64,000 nt of DNA from Streptomyces sp. JJ66 (GCF_019303495.1 NZ_JAEVFI010000005.1:153313-217312), one strand, 5' to 3'; positions 29,739-38,728 are shown, counted from the stretch's first letter. A program made the numbers and translations. The notes: a model not told the origin generated them from the letters alone.

Positions 29739-31067
29739 TCAGGCCGCGCTCAGGGCGTCCTGCGGGGCCGGGAGGCGTACGCCCAGGTCGCGGCAGACCG
29801 CGTCCGCCGCGCGGGCCGCCGAGCGCAGGGCGCCCTGCGGTGTCCCGGTGTCCCGGTGGTCACCGCACAGGTACAGGCCGGTCAGGACCCGCACCGCGCG
29901 CCGGGCGTCGAATGGCGCGGGCATCGCCGGTACCGCGTCCGCCTGGTGCCGGGCCGCCAGCAGCTCCCAGCGCTCGGCGTCCACCCCGTGCAGCGCCGAC
30001 AGCTGCCCACGCGCGGCCTTGTCCAGCACGCTGGGCGGGTCTTCGGCGTGCTGTCCCAGCACCACCGACGTCACCAGCGTGCGGCCCGGCCGCGCCCGCG
30101 AGGGGTCCACGGCCGAGGCCACCATGGTGTGCGCCACCGGGCCGCGCCGCTCGCCGTCCAGTACCAGGGAGGGGTCGGCGGGCGGCGGGGCGGCGTCCGC
30201 GGCGTGGTGCAGCACGGTCACCGGGTGGTAGGACGGCACCCACACGCCCGGCAGCAGCCGCGCCGCGTCACGCGCGCCGGTCGCGATGACCACCGCGCGG
30301 CACCCGAGCCGCCCGTGCGCCTCGGTCTCCACCGCGTTCGCCGACACTCCCACCGCGCGGACCGAGGTGCGCACCGTGCCCGGCGGCAGGCCCGCCGCCA
30401 GCCGCAGGGGCACCGCCGCCGCGCCCCCGGCGGGCAGGCACAGGCCGCGCCGGGCGAAGCCGCGCAGCGCCAGGTCCGTCACTCTGCTGGAGGTGGCCAG
30501 CTCCGGGTCGCCCAGCAGCGCGGCCACCAGCGGGCGCAGCAGGGTGTCCACCGTGCGCGCCGGTATGCCGCGCGCCGCGAGCGCGCGCGCGGCCGGAAGC
30601 TCCGGGCGCGCCCGCAGCCGCTGCGGCTCGGTGGCCGCCAGCCGGGCCAGCTGGCCGCGCAGCCGGGCGGCGTCCAGTGCTGTGCCCAGGGCGCGCGCCG
30701 GGTGCCGTGCGGCGACGCCGTTGCCCCCGTCCGGACGCACGGCCCGTGCCCCGCTGATCCGCACCGTGCGCTCGCCGCCCCGGATGACGACGCCGGGCGC
30801 GAACGGGCGCAGCGCCAGCCCCGCCAGCCCCGGGCAGGCGCGCAGCTCCGGCCAGTCCGCGCACAGCAGGTGGCTGCCGCCGTCCAGCCGGTAGCCGCCG
30901 GTGTGCTCGGTGTGCATGCGCCCGCCGACCCGTTCGGCGGCCTCCAGCACCGCGACCGCCAGCCCCGCCCCGGCCAGGTGCCGGGCGACGGCCAGCCCGG
31001 CCAGACCGGCTCCGATGACGACGACGTCCACGTCGTCCGTGCGAGGTGTGGGTGCGGTGCCGAACAC
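29739..31067 (-). CDS. FAD-dependent amine oxidase/phytoene-desaturase-type oxidoreductase
   Basis: A 442-aa flavoprotein with an N-terminal Rossmann motif VVVIGAGLAGLAVARHL (from about residue 14) and ERVGGRMHTEH. A C-terminal FAD-contact segment is LYLCGDHRDTGTPQGALRSA. The class covers amine oxidases, protoporphyrinogen oxidases and carotenoid desaturases. Substrate cannot be assigned. The protein is very rich in Ala, Arg and Leu in the middle. GTG at 31067 with GGGAGGGCAC upstream is a good start. No carotenoid or haem gene is adjacent; neighbours are PI-PLC and an epimerase. Confidence 0.85.
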   Translation of the reverse strand: MFGTAPTPRTDDVDVVVIGAGLAGLAVARHLAGAGLAVAVLEAAERVGGRMHTEHTGGYRLDGGSHLLCADWPELRACPGLAGLALRPFAPGVVIRGGERTVRISGARAVRPDGGNGVAARHPARALGTALDAARLRGQLARLAATEPQRLRARPELPAARALAARGIPARTVDTLLRPLVAALLGDPELATSSRVTDLALRGFARRGLCLPAGGAAAVPLRLAAGLPPGTVRTSVRAVGVSANAVETEAHGRLGCRAVVIATGARDAARLLPGVWVPSYHPVTVLHHAADAAPPPADPSLVLDGERRGPVAHTMVASAVDPSRARPGRTLVTSVVLGQHAEDPPSVLDKAARGQLSALHGVDAERWELLAARHQADAVPAMPAPFDARRAVRVLTGLYLCGDHRDTGTPQGALRSAARAADAVCRDLGVRLPAPQDALSAA

Positions 31068-31354
31068 GTGCCCTCCCGAGGTCGAAAGCCGTACCGGAGC
31101 TGTTCGAAACGGTGGCGCTTGCCCTGCTCATGCCCCCGACAAGGCGTGGCCAAAGCTTCCCCCGGGCCTCGACCCTACGAAGGGCGCGGGACCACCGGAC
31201 ACGCGCACGCCCAGTGCACGGGCGCACACCGGTCGCACGCCTGTGCGCCCCACCCGCGCACCGCGCGCCCCCCGCCGCGCCCGCTCGGGTACGGGTGCCG
31301 CCCGGTTCCGCCATCACCCCGCCCCGGGGGCGTGCGCCTCGCCCGGCAGCTGGC

Positions 31355-32254
31355 TCAGCCGCGCGCGGCGGCGGCGCGCACCGCGTCCTCGATGCCCGGG
31401 AAGGCGAAGACGAACCCGGTGTCCAGCAGGCGCCGGGGCAGGACGCGGGTGCTGGTCAGCACCTCCTCGGCGAAGTCACCAAGGACCAGGCGCAGGGCGG
31501 GCGCCGGTGCCGTCGCCAGGGTGGGGCGGCGCAGGACGCGGCCCATCGTCGCCGTCACCTCGCGGTTGGTGACCGGCTCCGGCCCGGTGAGATTGACCGG
31601 CCCGCTCAGCTCGGGCACCTCCAGTACGTGGCGCAGCGCCGCGACGTGGTCGTGCAGCGCGATGAAGCTCCAGTACTGCCGCCCGTCACCCAGCCGCCCG
31701 CCGAGCCCCGCCCGGAACAGCGGCAGCAGGCGCTTGCCCCAGGCGCCGCCCGTGCCGGAGACGACCATCCCGGTGCGCGCGTGCACGGTGCGCACCCCGG
31801 CCTGCCGCGCCGGTTCCGCCGCCGCCTCCCACTCCTGGCAGACGTCCGCCAGGAACCCGGTGCCCGGTGGGGCGCTCTCGTCCACCGCGTGCTCGCCGGT
31901 GTCGCCGTAGTAGCTGATGCCGCTGGAGCACACCAGCACGCCCGGCGGGGCGTCCAGCGAGGCGATGGCCTTCGCCAGCGTCCGCGTCCCCAGCACCCGG
32001 CTGTCGCGGATCTCGCGTTTGTAGGCCGCCGTCCACCGCCGGTCGCCGATGCCCGCGCCCGCCAGGTGCACCACGGCCTCGACGCCGACGAGCCCGGCGG
32101 CGTCCACGTCACCGCGCCCGGGCTGCCACTCCACCTCGTCACCCGCCTCGGCCGGACGGCGCACGAGGCGCAGCACCTCGTGGCCGTCGCGGCGCAGCGA
32201 GTGCAGCAGAGCGGAACCGATGAGACCGGACGACCCGGTGATGGCGACGCGCAT
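31355..32254 (-). CDS. TIGR01777-family epimerase (extended SDR, YfcH-like)
   Basis: A 299-aa extended SDR with N-terminal VAITGSSGLIGSALLHSLR for NAD(P) binding. It shows VVHLAGAGIGDRRW, SSGISYYGDTGEHAVDE and FLADVCQEWEAAAEPA, the usual set for the TIGR01777 family. The C-terminal part includes GPVNLTGPEPVTNREV. The physiological reaction of this family is not known; some are linked to cell division or lipid metabolism. The ATG at 32254 is standard. It lies between the FAD oxidoreductase and DUF4240 genes, all on the minus strand but with gaps of 287 and 157 bp, so separate promoters are likely. Confidence 0.88.
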   Translation of the reverse strand: MRVAITGSSGLIGSALLHSLRRDGHEVLRLVRRPAEAGDEVEWQPGRGDVDAAGLVGVEAVVHLAGAGIGDRRWTAAYKREIRDSRVLGTRTLAKAIASLDAPPGVLVCSSGISYYGDTGEHAVDESAPPGTGFLADVCQEWEAAAEPARQAGVRTVHARTGMVVSGTGGAWGKRLLPLFRAGLGGRLGDGRQYWSFIALHDHVAALRHVLEVPELSGPVNLTGPEPVTNREVTATMGRVLRRPTLATAPAPALRLVLGDFAEEVLTSTRVLPRRLLDTGFVFAFPGIEDAVRAAAARG

Positions 32255-32299
32255 GCACCCATCCTGCGCGCTGGGTGCCGGTGGCGGAAGCAGGTCCGG

Positions 32300-32337
32300 G
32301 GCGTTGACGGCGTGGCGTGGCGTTGACGGCGTGGCGT
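32300..32337. repeat. 19-bp tandem duplication
   Basis: Two adjacent copies of GGCGTTGACGGCGTGGCGT (32300-32318 and 32319-32337) lie in the spacer upstream of the epimerase gene. Each includes TTGAC, so a promoter element on the plus strand could be duplicated, but no plus-strand gene follows. Confidence 0.8.
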
Positions 32338-32411
32338 TGCGTCGGGCTCCGGGCTCCGGTGGCGCGCGGCCCGGCCTGACCTGTCCTCACCTCACCCCAC
32401 GGAGCGCGGCA

Positions 32412-32939
32412 TCAGGTGCGGAAGCGTGCCCACAGCTGGGGGAAGCGGGCGGCGAGCGCCCGTTCGTCCTCGAAGTCCAGTGGCGTGCCCTCCGGCTCGG
32501 GCGGGGGTTCCGCGAGGCCCAGCTCCGGCAGCTCGGTGCCCAGCAGCTCCTCGTACGCCTCGTCGGCCGCGTAGCCCAGGTCTTCGGCGTCGCCGTCCAC
32601 GTCGGGGTCGAAGTCCTCCAGGAGTTCGGCGAGGGCGTCGGGGTCGCGGTGCAGAACCCCTTCGAACACCGCGCGGCCCTGGCCGATGAGCCAGCACCGG
32701 AACGCGTCGAAGACGTCGTCGCTGGCACCGTCGAGCAGGACCCAGGCCGCGCCCCACACGTCCCAGCGGTAGGCACGCTGGTAGCGGGCCTCGAAGTGGC
32801 GGGCGAAGTCGGTGACGGTCTCCGGATCGAGCTGGGTCAGCCGCTCGACGAGCAGCTCCGCGTGGTCGTCCGGGTCGCCCTCGGCCGCCTCGCGGGTGCT
32901 GTCGATCAGCTCCCAGAACTCGTCCTCGTGCAGCGTCAC
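32412..32939 (-). CDS. DUF4240 domain protein
   Basis: A 175-aa acidic cytoplasmic protein. It carries the DUF4240 core: DEFWELIDSTREAA at the N-terminus, then FARHFEARYQRAYRWDVWGAA and DDVFDAFRCWLIGQGRAVFE. The second half is Glu/Asp-rich (YAADEAYEELLGTELPELG). The domain is common in actinobacteria and has no proven function; some relatives occur near toxin-immunity or WGR-type genes. GTG at 32939 fits the family start (TLHEDEFW). Divergent from the SDR at 33078. Confidence 0.85.
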   Translation of the reverse strand: MTLHEDEFWELIDSTREAAEGDPDDHAELLVERLTQLDPETVTDFARHFEARYQRAYRWDVWGAAWVLLDGASDDVFDAFRCWLIGQGRAVFEGVLHRDPDALAELLEDFDPDVDGDAEDLGYAADEAYEELLGTELPELGLAEPPPEPEGTPLDFEDERALAARFPQLWARFRT

Positions 32940-33077
32940 GGGACCAGCATCCGCCCCGCCCGGCCGCGTCGCACGCGGAATGCCCCGGACGGATCAGTCG
33001 CGTCAATACCCGACAGCAGATGTCCGCTTTCGGTGCGAGGGTGTCACCGAGACACTGACGAGGGAGCGGAGCCGTAC

Positions 33078-34040
33078 ATGACGACGCAGGACCACACCGA
33101 GGACGCGGGGACGCGGGAGGAGCAGCCACTCGCGGGCAAGGTGGCGCTGGTGGCCGGGGCCACCCGGGGCGCCGGGCGGGCGATGGCGGTGGAACTCGCC
33201 CGGGCCGGGGCCACCGTCTACGCCAGCGGACGCACCACGCGCGAGCGGGTCAGCGAGATCGGCCGGAGCAGCGAGACGATCGAGGGGACCGCCGAACTGG
33301 CGGACGACGCGGGCGGCGGCACCGGCACGGGCATCGCCGTACCGACCGACCACCTGGAGCCCGACCAGGTAGCCGCCCTGGTCGCCCGTATCGACCGGGA
33401 GCAGGGCAGGCTCGACATCCTCGTCAACGACATCTGGGGCGGCGATCACCTGATCGAGTGGGACCAACCCATGTGGGAGCACGACCTGGCCGCCGGCCTG
33501 CGCGCGGTGCGGCTCGGCGTCGAGACACACGTGATCACCAGTCACTACGCCATCCCGCTGCTCATCCGCCACCCGGGCGGGCTGGTGGTGGAGGTGACCG
33601 ACGGCACCACGGAGTACAACCGCACCTACCGCAAGCCGCTCTACTACGACCTGGCCAAGAACGGTCCGCTGCGCGTGGCCTACGCCCTGGGCGAGGAACT
33701 CGCGGCGCACGGCGCGACCGCGCTCGCCCTCACCCCCGGCTGGCTCCGCTCGGAGACCATGCTCGACACGTACCACAAGGTGACGGAGGAGACCTGGCGC
33801 GACGCCCTCGCGGCGACCCCGGAGTTCGGCATCTCCGAGTCCCCGGTCTACGTGGGCCGCGCGCTGGTGGCGCTCGCCGCCGACCCCGGCGTCGCGCGGT
33901 TCAACGGGCGCTCCGTGTCCAGCGGCTGGCTCGCGCGCGAGTACGGGTTCACCGACGCGGACGGTTCCCGGCCCGACGCGTGGGGCTACCTCCGGGACAA
34001 GGCGGCAGGCCGCGCGGGCGCTCCCCTGGACTACCGCTGA
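33078..34040 (+). CDS. SDR family oxidoreductase, 320 aa
   Basis: Short-chain dehydrogenase with cofactor motif GATRGAGRAMAVEL (about residues 29-42) and ASGRTTRE preferring NADP(H). The strand LDILVNDIWGGD replaces the usual NNAG. The active site appears as VVEVTDGT and YYDLAKN (YxxxK). It also has a longer C-terminal region (YVGRALVALAADPGVARFNGRS) common in actinobacterial members. The first 20 residues are polar. ATG at 33078 has GAGGGAGCGGAG upstream. Substrate is unknown. It is monocistronic, divergent from DUF4240 and convergent with a WYL regulator; two hairpins lie between. Confidence 0.88.
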   Translation: MTTQDHTEDAGTREEQPLAGKVALVAGATRGAGRAMAVELARAGATVYASGRTTRERVSEIGRSSETIEGTAELADDAGGGTGTGIAVPTDHLEPDQVAALVARIDREQGRLDILVNDIWGGDHLIEWDQPMWEHDLAAGLRAVRLGVETHVITSHYAIPLLIRHPGGLVVEVTDGTTEYNRTYRKPLYYDLAKNGPLRVAYALGEELAAHGATALALTPGWLRSETMLDTYHKVTEETWRDALAATPEFGISESPVYVGRALVALAADPGVARFNGRSVSSGWLAREYGFTDADGSRPDAWGYLRDKAAGRAGAPLDYR

Positions 34041-34063
34041 GCCGCGCGAGGGCCAGCCCCTGA

Positions 34064-34093
34064 CCGGGCGGGCTGACCAGGCAGCCCGCCCGG
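34064..34093 (+). terminator. Hairpin terminator after the SDR gene
   Basis: A 12-bp perfect stem (34064-34075 with 34082-34093) with a six-base loop, 24 bp after the SDR stop. A second dyad follows at 34169-34187. Together they can end transcription from both convergent genes. Confidence 0.75.
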
Positions 34094-34168
34094 GGGCCTC
34101 CCCACGGCAGCTGGGAGTGAAGGCTGGCGCCGGAGGCGGGCCACCCGCGTGGCGGGAGGCCCGACGCG

Positions 34169-34187
34169 GGGTGGCTGCCAGCCACCC
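34169..34187. terminator. Second dyad between convergent genes
   Basis: GGGTGGCTG and CAGCCACCC flank a single C, so the stem closes to a short loop. It lies 45 bp beyond the stop of the WYL regulator gene on its downstream side and fits a terminator for that gene. Confidence 0.55.
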
Positions 34188-34231
34188 GGCTCGCGAAGAA
34201 GGCGGGTTTCCCGGTCGGGGCTGGGGAAAGC

Positions 34232-35209
34232 TCAGGGGCCTTGGCGCTCCGTGTAGCGGGCCGCCATCGCCCGGGACGCGGCCGCGAACCGGGCCCGCAG
34301 CGCGGGCGGCGCCAGCACCTCCGCTTCCGGCCCCAGCGCCAGGAGCTGCGAGAACGCCACGTCGTGGGACTCCACTGGCAGCGTGACCGTTACCGTGCCG
34401 TTCGCGTCGGCGGGCGCCCGCGCCAGCGCCTCGTCGGCCGCCGCCCGGTCCCCGGTGACGTACCGCAGGCGACGCGCACCAGCCGCCGTCAGCCGGACGA
34501 CGACCTCCTCGCGCAGGATCGAACGGGCGAAGGCGGCGGCCTGCTGTGCCCAGAACGCGGGCAGGTCGAACCCGGCCACCCGGGTGAACGGTGCGCCCGG
34601 TTCGGCGGACGCGACCCGGTCCACCCGGTAGACCCGGAAGGCGCCCTCGACGCGGGCGGCCAGATACCACACGCCCGCCTTGAGCACGAGCCCGTACGGC
34701 TCCAGTTCGCGCACCACCGGGCCGCTTGAGCGCCGGTAGGTGACGGTGACGCGGCGGTCGTCCCACACCGCCTGCGCCAGCTCGGGCAGCAGCGCCGGCA
34801 CCGTCGGCTCCTGCCACCAGCCGGGGGCGTCCAGGTGGAAGCGCTGGGCCACGCTGCGCTGCGCGTCGGCCAGCTCGGGCCGCAGCGCCGCCAGCACCTT
34901 CAGCCCGGCCGCGGACGCCGCGTCCGCCAGCCCCAGGTCGTGCAGCACCGACGGCACGCCGGACAGGAACAGGGCCTCGGCCTCGCTGCGTCCCAGCCCG
35001 GTCAGCCGGGTGCGGTAGCCCCCGAGCAACCGGTAGCCACCCGTACGGCCCCGGTCGGCGTACACCGGTACCCCGGCCTCTGCCAGCGCGGCGACGTCCC
35101 GCGTCACGGTCCGCTCCGAGACCTCCAGCTCCGTGGCCAACTCGGCCGCCGTCATGGCCTGTCGGTTCTGCAGGAGCAGCACCAGCCGGATCAGTCTCGC
35201 CGCGCGCAT
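34232..35209 (-). CDS. YafY-type regulator with HTH_11 and WYL domain
   Basis: A 325-aa transcription factor. The N-terminal helix-turn-helix (about residues 3-55) contains RLIRLVLLLQNRQAMTAAEL and SERTVTRDVAALAEAG. The WYL domain is recognised by VTVTYRRSSG and LVLKAGVWYLAARVEG (about 150-205), and a C-terminal WCX region follows. WYL proteins sense ligands or single-stranded nucleic acid and often control DNA-damage or phage-defence genes. ATG at 35209. The divergent neighbour is a sodium-dependent transporter 150 bp away, a possible target. Confidence 0.9.
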   Translation of the reverse strand: MRAARLIRLVLLLQNRQAMTAAELATELEVSERTVTRDVAALAEAGVPVYADRGRTGGYRLLGGYRTRLTGLGRSEAEALFLSGVPSVLHDLGLADAASAAGLKVLAALRPELADAQRSVAQRFHLDAPGWWQEPTVPALLPELAQAVWDDRRVTVTYRRSSGPVVRELEPYGLVLKAGVWYLAARVEGAFRVYRVDRVASAEPGAPFTRVAGFDLPAFWAQQAAAFARSILREEVVVRLTAAGARRLRYVTGDRAAADEALARAPADANGTVTVTLPVESHDVAFSQLLALGPEAEVLAPPALRARFAAASRAMAARYTERQGP

Positions 35210-35359
35210 GGCCGCATTGTGCCCCGGCGTCAGCCGTGCCGCGCAGGCCGGGGCCTGGTGTCTCGTCAGGGCGTCCCGCGCTCGGTGAGCGGCCCGCGGA
35301 ATCCGCTGTTAGCGTGCGAAAGTGCCACATTCGTCTCCCCGCACCAAGGGATTCCGACT

Positions 35360-36880
35360 ATGAGCGATCAACCCCGCGAGCAGTGGGGCACTCGGGCGGG
35401 CTTCATCATGGCCGCGATCGGTTCCGCGATCGGGCTGGGCAACATCTGGCGCTTCCCGGCCGAGGCGTACCGAAACGGCGGCGGCGCGTTCCTGCTGCCC
35501 TATCTCATCGCCCTGCTGACGGCCGGTCTGCCGCTGCTGATCATGGAGTACACGATCGGGCGGCGCTACCGTGGCTCGGCCCCCGCGTCCTTCCGCCGAC
35601 TGGGCAAACCGGCCCAGTTCATCGGCTGGTGGCAGGTGCTGATCTGCTTCGTCATCGCCACCTACTACGCCCTCATCCTGTCCTGGGCCGTGCGCTACGT
35701 CGGCTTCTCGGTGGGGCAGCAGTGGGGGGACGACGCCGAGACCTTCCTGTTCGTGGACTTCCTGCGCGTCGGCGACACCCCCGGCGACCTGGGCGGATAC
35801 ATCGGCGGCGTGTTCTGGCCGCTGCTGGCCGTGTGGATGATCGTGCTCGGCATCCTCGCCCTGGGCGTCCGGCGCGGCATCGAGAGAGCCAACCGGATCT
35901 TCATCCCGCTGCTGGTGGTCTTCTTCATCGTCCTCGTCATCCGGGCCCTCACCCTGGACGGCGCCGCGCTCGGCCTGGACGCCTTCTTCACCCCGGACTG
36001 GGACGCGCTCACGGACGGCGATGTCTGGGTCGCCGCCTACGGGCAGATCTTCTTCTCCCTGTCCGTCGGCTTCGGCATCATGATCACCTACGCGTCCTAC
36101 CTGGGCCGCCGCTCCGACCTCAGCGGCTCCGCGCTTGTGGCCGGTTTCGCCAACAGCTCCTTCGAGATCCTGGCGGGCATCGGCGTCTTCGCCACCCTCG
36201 GCTTCCTCGCCTCGGCAGCCGGTGGCGGGGTGTTCGAGACCGAGGGCGGCCTCGGCCTGGCCTTCGTCGCCTTCCCGACGATCATCTCGCAGATGCCCTG
36301 GGGCGCCTTCTTCGGCGTGCTGTTCTTCGGCTCACTGGTCATCGCCGGGCTCACGTCCCTCATCAGCATCGTCCAGGTCATCGTCTCGGCGGTGCAGGAC
36401 CGGCTGAACCTGGCCCGGGTCCCGGCCGTGCTGCTCGTGGGCGGCGTGGTCGCCCTTGCCTCGGTGCTGCTCTACCCCACCGAAGGCGGCCTGTACCTGC
36501 TGGACGCCGCCGACCGCTTCATCAACCGCTACGGCATCGCCCTGGCCGCCCTGGCCTCCGTCATCATGGTCGCCTGGGTGCTGCGCAAGCTCCCCGTCCT
36601 GCAACGGGACGCCGACGCCACCTCAGCCATCCGGCTCGGCCGCTGGTGGAAGGTGACCCTGGGCATCATCACGCCCGTCATGCTCGGGCTGATGCTGATC
36701 GACGCGCTCGCCCAGGAGCTGAGCGAGAACTACGCGGGCTACCCGACCAGCTTCCTGCTGTGGGCGGGCTGGGGCGTGGCGGCCGGAGCGCTGCTCCTCG
36801 CCATCCTGCTGTCCCTGCTGCCGTGGCGCCGCGAGGATGCCGGGGCCCCGCAGGACCTCGGTGAGAAGAGGAGTGAGTGA
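35360..36880 (+). CDS. Sodium-dependent neurotransmitter-symporter family transporter (MetP-like)
   Basis: A 506-aa NSS-family transporter with about twelve membrane helices. Helix 1 has the sodium/substrate site AAIGSAIGLGNIWRFP (about residues 18-33), and EAYRNGGGAFLLPYL follows. Helices 6-8 include YGQIFFSLSVGFGIMITYASY. The C-terminus is charged. The very next gene encodes a 45-aa MetS-type peptide with a one-base overlap. In Corynebacterium glutamicum the MetP/MetS pair imports methionine and alanine with sodium. Methionine is therefore the best substrate guess. ATG at 35360; AAGGGA is upstream. Confidence 0.92.
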   Translation: MSDQPREQWGTRAGFIMAAIGSAIGLGNIWRFPAEAYRNGGGAFLLPYLIALLTAGLPLLIMEYTIGRRYRGSAPASFRRLGKPAQFIGWWQVLICFVIATYYALILSWAVRYVGFSVGQQWGDDAETFLFVDFLRVGDTPGDLGGYIGGVFWPLLAVWMIVLGILALGVRRGIERANRIFIPLLVVFFIVLVIRALTLDGAALGLDAFFTPDWDALTDGDVWVAAYGQIFFSLSVGFGIMITYASYLGRRSDLSGSALVAGFANSSFEILAGIGVFATLGFLASAAGGGVFETEGGLGLAFVAFPTIISQMPWGAFFGVLFFGSLVIAGLTSLISIVQVIVSAVQDRLNLARVPAVLLVGGVVALASVLLYPTEGGLYLLDAADRFINRYGIALAALASVIMVAWVLRKLPVLQRDADATSAIRLGRWWKVTLGIITPVMLGLMLIDALAQELSENYAGYPTSFLLWAGWGVAAGALLLAILLSLLPWRREDAGAPQDLGEKRSE

Positions 36881-37017
36881 TGTCCGCCAGCGCCATCGTG
36901 ATGCTGATCGTGTCGATCGTCGTCGTCTGGGGCGGCCTGGCCCTGGCCATCCTGCGCCTGCGCGCCCACCCGGAGGTGCGGGTACCGCCGGACACCCCGG
37001 AGGACCACTCGATCTGA
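36880..37017 (+). CDS. MetS-type small subunit of an NSS methionine/alanine importer
   Basis: A 45-aa single-helix membrane peptide: SASAIVMLIVSIVVVWGGLA, then LAILRLRAHPEV and a polar tail PPDTPEDHSI. Its ATG overlaps the transporter stop (TGATG) and has GAAGAGGAG upstream, so it is translationally coupled. Length, position and the W-G-G-L core match MetS, needed by MetP in C. glutamicum. It is followed 123 bp later by a strong hairpin. Confidence 0.88.
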   Translation: MSASAIVMLIVSIVVVWGGLALAILRLRAHPEVRVPPDTPEDHSI

Positions 37018-37139
37018 CGCCCCCTGAGAACCTCCCGGCACGACGCCCCCGAGGCCCGGAGTCCGTCCCGCACGAAGGGGGGCCGGGCCAGCTCTGCCCT
37101 CGTGGTCGGTGCGGGCAGGCTACGGCGAGTAGACCGTCT

Positions 37140-37180
37140 CACCCTTCTGCCCGGCCCCACGAGGGCCGGGCAGAAGGGTG
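37140..37180 (+). terminator. 18-bp hairpin terminator after metP-metS-type pair
   Basis: A perfect 18-bp stem (37140-37157 with 37163-37180) with a CACGA loop. It is one of the strongest dyads in the window and insulates the LAXTG-protein gene that follows. The rest of 37018-37317 holds an A/T-rich patch (TGTAAAAATCCGTTAAGG, near 37245) that may be the next promoter. Confidence 0.88.
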
Positions 37181-37317
37181 CCTGGCGTTACTCCTGGGAC
37201 GCGGCGTGCGCCACTGGGGCGACACGGGCACCCGAGAGGGCCTGTGTAAAAATCCGTTAAGGAAGTTTGACCATCCGAAGGCCAGGGCTCCCCCTCTGGA
37301 CCAACACAAGGAATATT

Positions 37318-38643
37318 TTGAAGCGCAAGAACATAGCCATGGCCACCGCTACGGTGGTCGCTGGCTCCTCCATCCTGCTGGCCGCCCCCGCGACGGCTCA
37401 GGACCGTACGGCCGTCGTCTCTCCCCGAGGGGCGGTCAGCGAAGTTTCCCTCATCGAGGGACCGACCCCTTCAGTGGATCTCCCCACCGCGATCCGGCCC
37501 GGAGATTCGGCTGAGGTCTCGGTCGTCTTCGACAATACCGACGGCGCTGACATCACCAACTGGAACAGTGGCTTGACCTTTGACTCCACCACGGGTGAGC
37601 TGGAAGGGTCGCACATCACGCTGGAGCAGCGGGACAGCGAGGGTAACTGGCAGTCCCTGTCCCTGCGCAACATCCAGTTCACCTCCAGCTACACCGCCGA
37701 TTTCACCGGGCCGACGGCGATCGCGGCAGGCGAGCGCCTCACCCTCGACCTGCGGATCGGCTTCACCAGTGAGGCTCCCGAGACGCGGGCGGAGATCATC
37801 TTGTCCGGTGCGGGTGACAGTGCGGCCGGTGCCGTCGGCACACCCGCCACCTCCTTCTACACGTCCATCGACTCCACGGGCGACGCGGACGAGGTTCCCG
37901 ATGAGGAGGACCCGGATGGCGCCCCCGCACCGGAGGTGACGCTTGCCGGGGTTCCCGCCGCCGGGTTTGTCGCCGGTGGTGACTGGCAGGGGATCACCCT
38001 GCGTGTGGACAATTCCGGCTTGGGCGCCTTCGACGCCTACGACCTGGGGGTCAATCTGGGACGCGGGCTGGATAAGGGTGAGTTCCTGACCCAGGACCAG
38101 ATCATGATGGAGGTCCAGGGTCTGGGCGGGGACTCCAAGAGCTGGTCCGCGCTGGAGCTCGACGGCTCCGAAGAGCTCCACAGCGCCTACATCGGCACCA
38201 TCTCGCTGGCCGCTGACGAACAGCGCGAGATCCGTCTGCGGCTGCGTTTCGCCGAGGACACCCCCACCGGCCCCCTTTCCCTGGCCACCGTGGGCTGGGC
38301 CCCGGACTCCGAGGTGAGCGCGGCCGCCGAGCCCCACGTATACCGGACCGAGATCCTGGCCGCCGGTACCGGTGAGAGCACCGGCGCCACGGCTGGGACC
38401 GGAGGCTCCCGGGAGGACGGCTCGGCCAGCGCCGGGGATAAGGGTGCGGAAAGTTCCCTGGGCGGTGCGGGCTCCCAGAGTGGCAACGACCCCGCCCCGA
38501 ACGGCGGTGGCAAGGACACCACGCTGGCGGTGACCGGCAGCAACGCCGCCACCCCCTGGATCGCCGGCGCCGCCGGGATCGTGCTGGCGATGGGCACAGC
38601 CATGCTGACCTTCACCATCCGCCGCCGGAGCACCACCGCGTAA
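37318..38643 (+). CDS. Cell-wall-anchored secreted protein with LAXTG sortase signal
   Basis: A 441-aa exported protein. It has a signal peptide (KRKNIAMATATVVAGSSILL, cleaved after ATA near residue 25) and two beta-rich, probably Ig-like modules (about 30-185 and 205-345), each with an amphipathic DLRIGFTSE/LRLRFAEDTP ending. A Gly/Ser-rich linker and then LAVTG (residues 403-407), a hydrophobic helix and RRRS complete the sorting signal. LAXTG is the class E sortase motif of actinobacteria, as in long chaplins. The TTG at 37318 is chosen since AAGGAA precedes it and it gives a clean signal peptide. Function is unknown. No sortase gene is nearby. Confidence 0.85.
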   Translation: MKRKNIAMATATVVAGSSILLAAPATAQDRTAVVSPRGAVSEVSLIEGPTPSVDLPTAIRPGDSAEVSVVFDNTDGADITNWNSGLTFDSTTGELEGSHITLEQRDSEGNWQSLSLRNIQFTSSYTADFTGPTAIAAGERLTLDLRIGFTSEAPETRAEIILSGAGDSAAGAVGTPATSFYTSIDSTGDADEVPDEEDPDGAPAPEVTLAGVPAAGFVAGGDWQGITLRVDNSGLGAFDAYDLGVNLGRGLDKGEFLTQDQIMMEVQGLGGDSKSWSALELDGSEELHSAYIGTISLAADEQREIRLRLRFAEDTPTGPLSLATVGWAPDSEVSAAAEPHVYRTEILAAGTGESTGATAGTGGSREDGSASAGDKGAESSLGGAGSQSGNDPAPNGGGKDTTLAVTGSNAATPWIAGAAGIVLAMGTAMLTFTIRRRSTTA

Positions 38644-38662
38644 CCCACGCGAAACCGCCAGC

Positions 38663-38697
38663 CGGGGCCCGCGCGCATCACTTGCGCGCGGGCCCCG
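38663..38697. terminator. Hairpin 1 of three between convergent genes
   Basis: A 15-bp perfect stem (38663-38677 with 38683-38697) and TCACT loop, 20 bp after the LAXTG-protein stop. It is the first of three adjacent dyads. Confidence 0.85.
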
Positions 38698-38701
38698 CGC
38701 T

Positions 38702-38724
38702 TGTGCGCCCATGCTGGGCGCACA
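38702..38724. terminator. Hairpin 2 of three between convergent genes
   Basis: A 10-bp stem (TGTGCGCCCA with TGGGCGCACA) and TGC loop, directly after the first dyad. Confidence 0.75.
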
Positions 38725-38728
38725 CGGC

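Noticed and set aside
29640-31910. 756-codon open frame opposite the FAD oxidoreductase and epimerase genes
   Set aside because: It spans two genes and their spacer and has no recognisable motif, so it is a shadow frame.
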